Source of the DNA: CAXTPV01 sp964249405
GTDB lineage: Bacteria > Pseudomonadota > Alphaproteobacteria > Acetobacterales > Acetobacteraceae
Direction of reading: 5' to 3'
Assembly: GCA_964249405.1 (NCBI GenBank)
Contig: CAXUBX010000085.1
Coordinates: 1 to 12,977 of the forward strand
DNA: 12,977 bases
The position numbers and the translations under genes are program-made. The stretch's first letter is position 1; every line of letters starts with the position of its first letter. The notes under the pieces were generated by a model that was not told the DNA's origin, did not search any database, and saw nothing but the letters and a program-made list of their open reading frames with translations. This document shows, in pieces, positions 1 to 6,257 of this stretch.

Positions 1-20
1 AAACGGGCAGCATGACCAAC

Positions 21-893
21 TCAACCCCGCATGAAACCGACGCTGTCGGCGAGGGACGGCGCGAGGAACCGGAGCGGGCCGGCAAAGGCGCCGATGATCT
101 CCCGGTGATCGACACCCTTGTACAGCTTTTCCTCCACGTCGCCGCCGCGTGATCGGATGCGCGCGGCAAGATGGATCGTGTTCGATGGACGGACGGTCCG
201 GTCGGCGGTGCCGGCGAGAAGCAGCATCGGCGCCGCATGGCCGTCGGCATAGGTGATCGGCTGGGTGTCGATCGGATTGGGCGCGGTGGAGAAGAGGTCG
301 CGCAGCATCGCCGTTCCGAACGGCAGGAAGTCGTAGGGGCCCGCGAGCCCGACGCTTCGCGCGATGTCGCGCGTGCGGTCGAGGCCCTGCTCCGCGGTCC
401 ATCTCGCATCGAGCGTCAGCATCGCAACGTTGTAGGCGCCTGCCGAGTGGCCGATCAGCGCGGGTGGATCCTCGGTGCCGTCGTGCCGGCCGATCTCGCG
501 TCTGGTCCAGGCCAGGGCTGCGGCGCAGTCGCGAAGGAAATCGGGATACCGGACCGCAGGATACAGACGGTAGTCCGGAATGACGGTGAGGAAACCCTGC
601 TCGGCGAGAGCGGCGCCGACGAAACGATACATCCGGCGATCGCCGGACGACCAGTCGCCGCCGTAGATGAAGATCGCGACCGGGAACGGGCCGATGCCGC
701 GCGGACTGTAGATATCGAGGACCTGTCTCGGATCCGCACCGTACGGGATCCCGGAGGCGACAAGCCGATCGGGGGCGAGAACGTTCAGGATGCGCACCGG
801 CGAGCAGCCGGCCAACGTCACGGAGGCGATCGATCCGAGAACCACCTGGCGCCGCCCGATCCCGGCCGTCTTTCGCCGCTGGCGTTCATCCAT
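21..893 (-). CDS. Tat-type lipoprotein alpha/beta hydrolase (esterase)
   Basis: A 290-residue alpha/beta-hydrolase of the carboxylesterase/lipase type, predicted to hydrolyse ester bonds outside the cytoplasm. The N-terminus has a twin-arginine stretch GRRQVVLG (residues 13-20), a hydrophobic run and a lipobox LAGC with Cys30, so I infer Tat export and lipid anchoring. The oxyanion motif is YGGDW (77-81), where this family more often has HGGxW. The nucleophile elbow is GHSAG with Ser150. Asp231 (GTADRTV) and His263 (GVDHRE) fit the remaining triad positions. The ATG at 893 is chosen because a GGAAGG box lies about 8 bases upstream and the signal sequence starts there; the frame stays open further upstream but that translation is low-complexity. 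The natural substrate is unknown. It is divergent from the decayed oxidoreductase at 975. Confidence 0.88.
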   Translation of the reverse strand: MDERQRRKTAGIGRRQVVLGSIASVTLAGCSPVRILNVLAPDRLVASGIPYGADPRQVLDIYSPRGIGPFPVAIFIYGGDWSSGDRRMYRFVGAALAEQGFLTVIPDYRLYPAVRYPDFLRDCAAALAWTRREIGRHDGTEDPPALIGHSAGAYNVAMLTLDARWTAEQGLDRTRDIARSVGLAGPYDFLPFGTAMLRDLFSTAPNPIDTQPITYADGHAAPMLLLAGTADRTVRPSNTIHLAARIRSRGGDVEEKLYKGVDHREIIGAFAGPLRFLAPSLADSVGFMRG

Positions 894-974
894 GCAGTTT
901 CCTTCCCGTAGGCACGATCGGCTCCTGCGGCGGGAGCGGCGTCCGGGATGCAGGGGCGGGAACGCGAGTAGGGG

Positions 975-1265
975 ACGGGACGGCATCGCGTCGCGGTGAT
1001 CGGCAGCGGCATCTCCGGTCTGTCCGCTGCCTGGCCGCTCGGGCGATCCCGCGACGTCACGCTGTTCGAGCGGGCGCAGCGACCCGGCGGTCGCAGCCAC
1101 ATGATCGACGTCGTGCGCGGGGCGGTGTCGCTCCCGGTGAGCACCAGGTTCATCGTCTACAACGAGCCCGCCTGTCCGAACCTCGCCGCAGTGCTCGCCC
1201 ATCTCAGCGTCCGGGACATGGCCCACCGACATGCCGCTGTCATTGCGAACCGGGAGGTTGACCGG
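975..1265 (+). pseudogene. Remnant of FAD-dependent oxidoreductase (COG2907-like) N-terminus
   Basis: The plus-strand translation from 981 gives a Rossmann FAD-binding start, VAVIGSGISGLSAAW, then DVTLFERAQRPGG and TRFIVYNEPACPNLAAVLAHL. This is the N-terminal pattern of the amine-oxidase-like NAD/FAD-binding proteins (GxGxxG, the acidic end of beta2, the FIVYNE..YPNL segment). Three signs mark it as dead. There is no ATG/GTG/TTG before the GTG at 996, which would remove the first beta strand, and an in-frame TAG sits at 969. At the expected start position 975 there is ACG, possibly a mutated ATG. Homology leaves this frame near 1215 and seems to resume one frame over as TDMPLSLRTGRL (1225-1260), matching the usual SDMSFSVS...GRL segment. 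The remaining three quarters or so of the protein is absent. Confidence 0.72.
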
Positions 1266-1490
1266 CTCGACGGTCCGCCTCCCGCCGGGCGGCACGCTCG
1301 CGTTCCGGGTGAGCCGTGAACGCGGCACCACCGGCCGGCACCGGATCGATTTCACCGCTTCGGGCGATCCGGTGATCGCTCACATCCGGGTCGCGCCACG
1401 ATCTCGGACTGGTGCGACGCCGATTGGACCTGGACGGCGCTCCCGGCGGTACGGCCGGACGGGTCGATGCTGTACCACGAGCGCCTCTGA
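1231..1490 (+). pseudogene. Unidentified frameshifted gene remnant (C-terminal end)
   Basis: After about 1262 the plus strand keeps protein-like reading but no longer resembles the FAD oxidoreductase. One frame reads STVRLPPGGTLAFRVSRERG and then RHRIDFTASGDPVIAHIRV, up to about 1396. Moving to the next frame gives ISDWCDADWTWTALPAV followed by RPDGSMLYHERL and a TGA at 1488-1490. The two halves read as one C-terminal segment broken by a single-base indel near 1398. Clustered Trp and Asp residues and the beta-rich first half resemble a sugar-binding or hydrolase domain, but I do not recognise the family. It may be an old fusion joint with the upstream remnant. The rest of 894-1519 shows nothing else I can support. 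Confidence 0.45.
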
Positions 1491-1519
1491 TGATCCGGCA
1501 GGGACGGTCGGCGGGAAAA

Positions 1520-2095
1520 TCAGCCGGCATCGCGTGCCGCCGTGATCAGCATGAGGGTCTTGGCGTCCACGATGAGGCCGTCGCGCGCGAGGGTCGAGGC
1601 GCGTGCGAGCGTCATCTCGACCACGCCGATGTCCTCGCCCTCGTCCTCGAGGCCGCCGCCTTGGCCGGTCCGGTCCGCGCCCGAGTAGGCGGCGACGAAC
1701 AGGACGACCTTCTCGGCCGACGCGCCGGGGCTCGGATAGACGGTCGCGATCCGGCGGAGATCGTGGACGCGGACGCCGAGTTCCTCTTGCGCTTCCCGCA
1801 TCACGGTCGCCTCCGGCGTCTCGGCGCCGTCGATGATGCCGGCGCAGGCTTCCAGCAGGAGCGGCGGGTCGCCGTTCACCAGTGCCGGGACGCGCAGCTG
1901 GCGCACCAGCAGCACGGTGCCGCGGCCGGTGTCGACCGGAAGCACCGCCGCGCCCGGGCCGTTGTGATACACCTCACGCTCCAACGCCTGGCGGGTGCCG
2001 TCGCGCTTCGCGTGCTCGATCGTGACCTGCTCGAGGCGGAAGAACGCGTCGGAGAGGACGCGCCGCCCAACGATCCGCGGTGGCGCGCCGGCCAT
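1520..2095 (-). CDS. nudK: Nudix hydrolase, GDP-mannose pyrophosphatase NudK-like
   Basis: A 191-residue Nudix enzyme, the same length as E. coli NudK as I remember it, predicted to split a nucleotide sugar such as GDP-mannose (or ADP-ribose) into a nucleoside monophosphate and a sugar phosphate in the cytoplasm. The Nudix box is complete at residues 86-108: G86, E92, R100-E101, E104-E105 and LGV, with Glu101, Glu104 and Glu105 in the metal-binding positions. Upstream family landmarks are present: LSDAFFRL (14-21), REVYHNGPGAAVL (40-52) and the LVRQLRVPALVNG strand (63-75). GGGLEDEGEDI (146-156) matches the acidic loop near the C-terminus of the NudK/ADP-ribose pyrophosphatase group. The ATG at 2095 lies 2 bases after the stop of the upstream peptidase gene and has no strong ribosome site of its own, so translation is probably coupled. 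The exact substrate is inferred from similarity. Confidence 0.85.
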   Translation of the reverse strand: MAGAPPRIVGRRVLSDAFFRLEQVTIEHAKRDGTRQALEREVYHNGPGAAVLPVDTGRGTVLLVRQLRVPALVNGDPPLLLEACAGIIDGAETPEATVMREAQEELGVRVHDLRRIATVYPSPGASAEKVVLFVAAYSGADRTGQGGGLEDEGEDIGVVEMTLARASTLARDGLIVDAKTLMLITAARDAG

Positions 2096-2097
2096 GA

Positions 2098-4200
2098 TCA
2101 GCCGTTCGGCTTCGCGTCGGTCGTCGTTCCCGTCAGCTCGTCGGCGAGCCAGTCGAGGTGGTAGACCTTGCGGAGGGCTGCGATCATCGCCGCGGTGTCG
2201 ACGCCGACGGTGCGATTGTTGGCGGGGTCGTAGATGTAGTCGCCGGCGATGCTGTCGATGTTGCCATCGAAGGCGACGCCGATCACGTCCGCGTCGCGGT
2301 CGATCATCGGGCTGCCAGAATTGCCGCCGATGATGTCGTTCGTCGAGACGAAGTCGAACTTGGTCGTGCCGTCGAGACGGGATTTCGCGTCGAGCCATGC
2401 CTTGGACAGCTTGAACGGTTCGGCGCCGGTCGCGCGCCGATAGAGGCCGGCGAAATCGGTGAACGGCGGAACCTCCTTTCCGTCCTTCATCCAGCCATCG
2501 ACCTTGCCGTAGGACAGTCGCTCGGTGAAGGTCGCGTCCGGATAGAGGGTGGTGCCCTCCTTCGCGAAGCGGGCCGCCGCGATCAGGCCGGTCTGCCTGT
2601 TCTGCGGCGCCTCGACCTGATCCTGCCATTGCTTCAGCGCCGCGCGGCTCGCCGGATCGACCGCGAGCGCGAAGCGGATCATCGGATCCTGCGATGCGTC
2701 GATGGCCTTCTCGCCGCCGTTCCAGAGCGCGTGGCGCACCGCCAGATCGGCGAGCCGGGTGCCGGTGACCAGACGATGTGCGAGCGCGTCGGGACTCTCG
2801 TCGCCGAGTGCGGTGCGGACGGTGGCGTCATCGGCGCCAAGCACCTGGCGCAGCTTGGTGAGCGAAAAGGCGAGCGTGGTCGCGTCGAGCTCCGGGTAGA
2901 TCGGACCCGACGAGAACAGGCGAGCCTCGAGTGCCGGGAGGTTGGCGTCGCGGTAGGCGGGAAGGCGATCGGCGTCGGGCTTGCCTCGCTCGACCGCGGC
3001 GCGCACGAGCTCGCGGGCGATCGCGAAGGTCTCGGCGTCGAAGGCGGCGGCGTGACGGGTTCCCTCCAGCATGAAGAACCGCGGATAGAGGCGTTGCTCG
3101 GCGGGCAGCGTTGCCCGGATCGCGGCGAACGGATCGCCGTAGGTCGACCGGCGCGTCGGGTCGGCATTGATCCAGTCGAGCAGTGCCTTGTCGTCGTCGC
3201 GCTTGTCCGCGAGCAGCTGCGGATCGCCGAGCGTCTTAAGCCAGCCGGTGTAGACCTTCAACGAATTCTCGGTGAAATACTGGTCGTTGGTGGCCTGCTT
3301 GCGGTGCGTGGCGCTCTCGCGGTTGTACTCCCAGAGCACGCCGTCGAGGTTCTCGTAGTAGCCGTAGATCAGCGGCAGTTCGTCGTTGCGGAACGTCTCG
3401 ATCTGGTCGGCGGTCTCGCCGCGCGACGTTTGGCCCGGGTTGCCGGAGGTGAAGACGAGCTCGCCCGCCTTCGGGCCGGCCGGATCGAACTTGAAATGGT
3501 CCGTGTGGGCCGGCTTGCCATTCTCGTAGACGCGCAGGAACGAGACGTCGAGGTCGTATCGGGGAAAGTTGAAGTTGTCGGGATCGCCGCCGAAATTGGC
3601 GATCGCGTCATCGGGCGCGAAGGCGAGGCGGACGTCCTGGAAGCGGCGGTAGGTATAGAGGTCGTAGCGGCCGCCGTGGTAGAGCGAGATGACGTCGCAG
3701 CGGGTGTGCGCGGGATCGCCCGCCCCGCAGGACTTCTCGATGGCCGCCTCGGTCGCATGTTCCGCGGCGATGTAGTCGGCGCCGGACTTGCCCTTGAGCG
3801 CGTCGTCCATCTGCGGGGTGACGTTGCTGATGCCGCGAAGCTGGTCGAGCTCCATGCCCGGGCAGCGCGGCTCGGCGCCGGCGTGCGAGGCGGCGTAGCC
3901 GCTGACGACGTAGTCGGGCTTGTTCTTGCCTTCGAGGTCGCCGAGGCAGCCGGCGACGCAGTGATGGTTGGTCATCACCAGACCATCCGGCGAGACGAAC
4001 GAGGCCGAGCAGCCGAGGGCGAGGCGCGCCGAGGCGTGCATCACGTGATCGATCCATTGCTGGGACGGGGTGAACCCGTATTTCTGCTGCATCGCCTGCT
4101 TCGGCAGGTTGTCCAGCGTCCAGAAGCCCTCGTCAGCCCGTGCCTGCCCGGCGAGCACGGTCGCGGACAGAAGCGACGCCATCAATCCAAGTCGTGTCAT
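2098..4200 (-). CDS. Secreted S46 family dipeptidyl peptidase (DPP7-like)
   Basis: A 700-residue serine exopeptidase of MEROPS family S46, which removes dipeptides from peptide N-termini in the periplasm; the length is typical. A Sec signal peptide covers residues 1-22, with likely cleavage after ARA before DEGFW. The chymotrypsin-like triad is visible: His80 in MTNHHCV, Asp218 in YDLDVSFLRVY and Ser628 in GGNSGSPMI. The S46 start DEGFWTLDNLP and the AFDGN segment are also present. The residue 18 after the catalytic Ser is Gly646; DPP7 has Gly there and DPP11 has Arg, so I infer preference for hydrophobic or uncharged P1 residues rather than Asp/Glu. The ATG at 4200 has GGAG about 8 bases upstream. 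It is the first gene of a two-gene unit with nudK. An inverted repeat lies in its leader at 4231-4251. Confidence 0.93.
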   Translation of the reverse strand: MTRLGLMASLLSATVLAGQARADEGFWTLDNLPKQAMQQKYGFTPSQQWIDHVMHASARLALGCSASFVSPDGLVMTNHHCVAGCLGDLEGKNKPDYVVSGYAASHAGAEPRCPGMELDQLRGISNVTPQMDDALKGKSGADYIAAEHATEAAIEKSCGAGDPAHTRCDVISLYHGGRYDLYTYRRFQDVRLAFAPDDAIANFGGDPDNFNFPRYDLDVSFLRVYENGKPAHTDHFKFDPAGPKAGELVFTSGNPGQTSRGETADQIETFRNDELPLIYGYYENLDGVLWEYNRESATHRKQATNDQYFTENSLKVYTGWLKTLGDPQLLADKRDDDKALLDWINADPTRRSTYGDPFAAIRATLPAEQRLYPRFFMLEGTRHAAAFDAETFAIARELVRAAVERGKPDADRLPAYRDANLPALEARLFSSGPIYPELDATTLAFSLTKLRQVLGADDATVRTALGDESPDALAHRLVTGTRLADLAVRHALWNGGEKAIDASQDPMIRFALAVDPASRAALKQWQDQVEAPQNRQTGLIAAARFAKEGTTLYPDATFTERLSYGKVDGWMKDGKEVPPFTDFAGLYRRATGAEPFKLSKAWLDAKSRLDGTTKFDFVSTNDIIGGNSGSPMIDRDADVIGVAFDGNIDSIAGDYIYDPANNRTVGVDTAAMIAALRKVYHLDWLADELTGTTTDAKPNG

Positions 4201-4230
4201 GCAGCTTCTCCGCCGAGCGGACTGCCGTCT

Positions 4231-4251
4231 TGCGCGCCACTCTCGCGCGCA
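4231..4251. promoter_or_regulatory. Inverted repeat upstream of the S46 peptidase gene
   Basis: Perfect 7-base arms TGCGCGC and GCGCGCA are separated by 7 bases, centred about 40 bases before the peptidase start. It could be an operator or a leader hairpin; its function is inferred from position only. GC-rich DNA makes such repeats fairly easy to find by chance. Confidence 0.35.
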
Positions 4252-4315
4252 TCCGGAGCCGATCGTTCCTTGGCGGGGCAGATGCCCAGGCTTGAGCCGT
4301 CCTGTCGAGAGGGTT

Positions 4316-4334
4316 CCGAGCGGATCTGCCTCGG
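4316..4334 (-). terminator. Weak hairpin downstream of the CBS gene
   Basis: CCGAG and CTCGG arms with a 9-base loop lie 11 bases beyond the stop codon of the minus-strand CBS-domain gene. There is no T run after it, so it is at best a weak or factor-assisted terminator. Confidence 0.25.
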
Positions 4335-4344
4335 CCGCGGGCGG

Positions 4345-4791
4345 TCAGCCGTGGAAGCGGGAGATGTCGAGCAGCACCGCGGCTTCCAGCTCCTTCTCGC
4401 TGAGGCGCGAGCGGACCAGGTCGCGGATGCTGACCATGCCGGCAAGACCGTCGGCTCCGACCACGGGAGCGTGGCGGATCCGGCGCTGGCTCATGATCGC
4501 GAGCACATGGTCCACCGTGTCGTCCGGCTTGCAGGTGACGACGGGGGTGGTCATCACGCCTCGAAGCTCGCGGTCGAGGGCGCCGTGACGGTCGCGGGCG
4601 AGCAGCTTCACGAGGTCGCGTTCGGAGAAGATACCGGCGACGCCCGCGTTCTCGGTGACCACCACGGCGCCGATCCCGCGCTCGGCCAGGATGGCCACCG
4701 CGGTTTCGACGCTGTCCGACGGGCTCGCGGTCGCGCACTCGTGGCCGCCCTCCTGCGAGAGCCGTTGCTTGAGGATGTTGGCGATCAGCAT
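4345..4791 (-). CDS. Two-CBS-domain regulatory protein
   Basis: A 148-residue cytoplasmic protein made of a tandem CBS pair and nothing else. CBS1 covers roughly residues 10-68, with VETAVAILAERGIGAVVV and GIFSERDLVKLLA. CBS2 covers about 77-132, with VMTTPVVTCKPDDTVD, MSQRRIRHAPVV and GMVSIRDLV. Such Bateman modules bind adenosine-type ligands (AMP, ATP, NADH or SAM) and signal energy or redox state to partners. The repeated SERD and SIRD elements after the second beta strands are typical ligand-contact sites. The short C-terminal helix EKELEAAVLLDI is usual for the stand-alone proteins. The ATG at 4791 has a textbook AGGAGG 4 bases upstream, so it should be well translated. The leader carries a repeated near-palindrome (4830-4902). 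The partner is not evident from neighbours. Confidence 0.9.
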   Translation of the reverse strand: MLIANILKQRLSQEGGHECATASPSDSVETAVAILAERGIGAVVVTENAGVAGIFSERDLVKLLARDRHGALDRELRGVMTTPVVTCKPDDTVDHVLAIMSQRRIRHAPVVGADGLAGMVSIRDLVRSRLSEKELEAAVLLDISRFHG

Positions 4792-4829
4792 GGTGCCTCC
4801 TGGGGTCCATGACGTTGCGGTGCGGTCGA

Positions 4830-4902
4830 GGTTCCGGGGCGCGGGACCCGGATGAAGCGTCGCGCGTCGCGGGCACGGTGCGGGTTCCGGGCCGGACCCG
4901 GA
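4830..4902. repeat. Twice-repeated near-palindromic motif between MFS and CBS genes
   Basis: Two copies at 4830-4852 and 4883-4902 share the flanks GGTTCCGGG and GGACCCGGA, separated by 5 bases in one and 2 in the other. They start 53 bases apart, about five helical turns. The second copy can fold as a short stem (CGGGT, CCG, CGG, ACCCG). They lie 39 and 92 bases upstream of the CBS gene and downstream of the MFS gene, both on minus. They could be operator sites for the CBS promoter, or the second could act as a terminator for the MFS transcript. Confidence 0.4.
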
Positions 4903-4979
4903 CGCGTATTCGATCCGGCTCAGGATGGGAGCGCGGATCGATCGCTCGGCCGCGTCGACCGGCGGTCGTTCCGAGGAGG

Positions 4980-6164
4980 TCAGGCGCTCGCCGACGCCGG
5001 AACGCGGCGCTCGGCCGCGAGCGTCGCCGCCCAGACCGCGAGACCGGCGATCGAGAGTGCTGCGCCGACCACGCCGGTGGAGCGCCAGCCGTAGCCGTGC
5101 GCGATCGTGTAGGCGGCGATCGCGGGGCCGACGGCATTGGCGATGTTGAAGGCGGAATGCATGAGCGAGGCGGCGAGCGTCTGGGCGTCGCCGGCGACGT
5201 CCATCAGGCGGGTCTGGATCACGCTGGCGAGGCCGCCCGCGGCGCCGATCAGGGTGATCGCGAACAGCAGGAGCGGCAGGCTTCCGGCGGTGGCGGCGTA
5301 GAAGGCGTCGGACAGCCCGCTCCACACCAGGAGGGCGGCGCAGGTCGGCATCAGGGCGCGATCGGCGGCGGCGGCGGCGGCGAGATTGCCGATCGTGAGC
5401 CCCACCCCGAACAGCGCGAGCGCGGCCGGGAGCGCCCAGCGGGGCGCATGCGTCACATGGACGAGGACCGGACCCACGAAGGTGTAGACGGCGAACATGC
5501 CGCCGAAGCCGACGGCGCCGATCGCGAGCGTGAGCCAGACCTGGGGGCGGGCGAGCGCACCGAGCTCGGCAAGCGGCGAACGGTCGGCCGCCGCGGTGTC
5601 GGGCGGCCGTGCCGCGACGACGCCGATCGCGGTCAGGAGCGCCAGCGCGGCGATGACCGCGAACGGAATGCGCCAGCCGCCGATCTGGCCGAGCACGGTG
5701 GCCAGCGGGACGCCGACGATCGTCGCGACCGTGAGGCCGACGAACATCCGGGCGATGGTGCGGGCGCGCTGGCCGGGCTCGGAGACGGCGGCGGCGACCA
5801 GGGCGGCGACGCCGAAATAGGCGCCGTGCGGGAGGCCGTTGAGGAAGCGCATCGCGACGAAGGTCGGGAAGCCTGGCGCGAGCGCGCTCGCCGCCTCGGT
5901 CAGCGCGTAGAACAGCATCAGGCCGGCGAGCAGCGGGCCGCGCCGGACCCGGGCGGCGAGCACCGCGATCACCGGGGCGCCGACCACCACGCCGAGCGCG
6001 TAGGCGCTGACCGCGCGGCTCGCTTCCGGAGCGCCGATGCGGAAGCCAGCGGCGAAGGCGGGCAGCAGGCCCATCGTCGCGAACTCGTTGGTGCCGATCG
6101 TGAAGCCGCCGAGCGTGAGGGCGGCGAGAACGAGGGTGCGGCGGTTCTTCGCGGTCGAGGTCAC
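4980..6164 (-). CDS. MFS transporter, DHA1 family (YdhP/AraJ/NepI-like exporter)
   Basis: A 394-residue inner-membrane major facilitator protein with about 12 hydrophobic segments, the usual DHA1 drug or sugar-efflux size. The start LGGFTIGTNEFATMGLLP (18-35) is the signature of the AraJ/YdhP/NepI branch of proton-driven exporters. The loop between helices 2 and 3 (about 62-80) carries AARVRRGPLLAG, matching MFS motif A in position. MRFLNGLPHGAYFG (about 105-118) and VATIVGVPLATVLGQIGGWR resemble the helix 4 and antiporter-type motif C regions. The start is GTG at 6164, with GGAAGG 7 bases upstream; the next ATG (Met31) would remove helix 1. The substrate cannot be told from sequence. It is divergent from the ACS transporter, sharing a 93-base intergenic region. 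Confidence 0.9.
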   Translation of the reverse strand: MTSTAKNRRTLVLAALTLGGFTIGTNEFATMGLLPAFAAGFRIGAPEASRAVSAYALGVVVGAPVIAVLAARVRRGPLLAGLMLFYALTEAASALAPGFPTFVAMRFLNGLPHGAYFGVAALVAAAVSEPGQRARTIARMFVGLTVATIVGVPLATVLGQIGGWRIPFAVIAALALLTAIGVVAARPPDTAAADRSPLAELGALARPQVWLTLAIGAVGFGGMFAVYTFVGPVLVHVTHAPRWALPAALALFGVGLTIGNLAAAAAADRALMPTCAALLVWSGLSDAFYAATAGSLPLLLFAITLIGAAGGLASVIQTRLMDVAGDAQTLAASLMHSAFNIANAVGPAIAAYTIAHGYGWRSTGVVGAALSIAGLAVWAATLAAERRVPASASA

Positions 6165-6257
6165 GCGTGGGCCTTCCGTCGGTTCGCGCGTTCGATGTCG
6201 GAAGCGACGCGGCCGGGGACAAGGTTGTGCGCTGCAACGCGGGAGCGGGGAGAGCCG
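6165..6257. promoter_or_regulatory. Divergent promoter region between two MFS transporter genes
   Basis: These 93 bases must hold the start signals for both the minus-strand exporter and the plus-strand transporter/SDR pair. Each side has a ribosome site (GGAAGG for minus, GGGGAGAG for plus). A small GTTG-N7-CAAC dyad lies at 6224-6238. No convincing -35/-10 boxes are visible, and no regulator gene adjoins it. Confidence 0.4.

Noticed and set aside
12..152. Short plus-strand open frame beginning with ATG at the left edge
   Set aside because: It is antisense to the esterase C-terminus and lacks a ribosome site and any similarity I recognise.
1480..1519. Terminator downstream of nudK
   Set aside because: Only a 4-5 base imperfect stem around a T-containing loop is visible on the minus strand; too weak to call.
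2158..4812. Very long plus-strand open frame (884 codons) opposite the S46 peptidase
   Set aside because: It mirrors the peptidase codons on the other strand, has low-complexity Arg/Val/Gly/Glu composition and no motifs. It is a shadow caused by high GC at third positions.
4809..6257. Upstream extension of the ACS transporter frame (about 480 extra residues)
   Set aside because: The extension is Glu/Arg/Gly-rich, antisense to the DHA1 transporter and unlike any transporter N-terminus. The real start is the ATG at 6258 with its own ribosome site.
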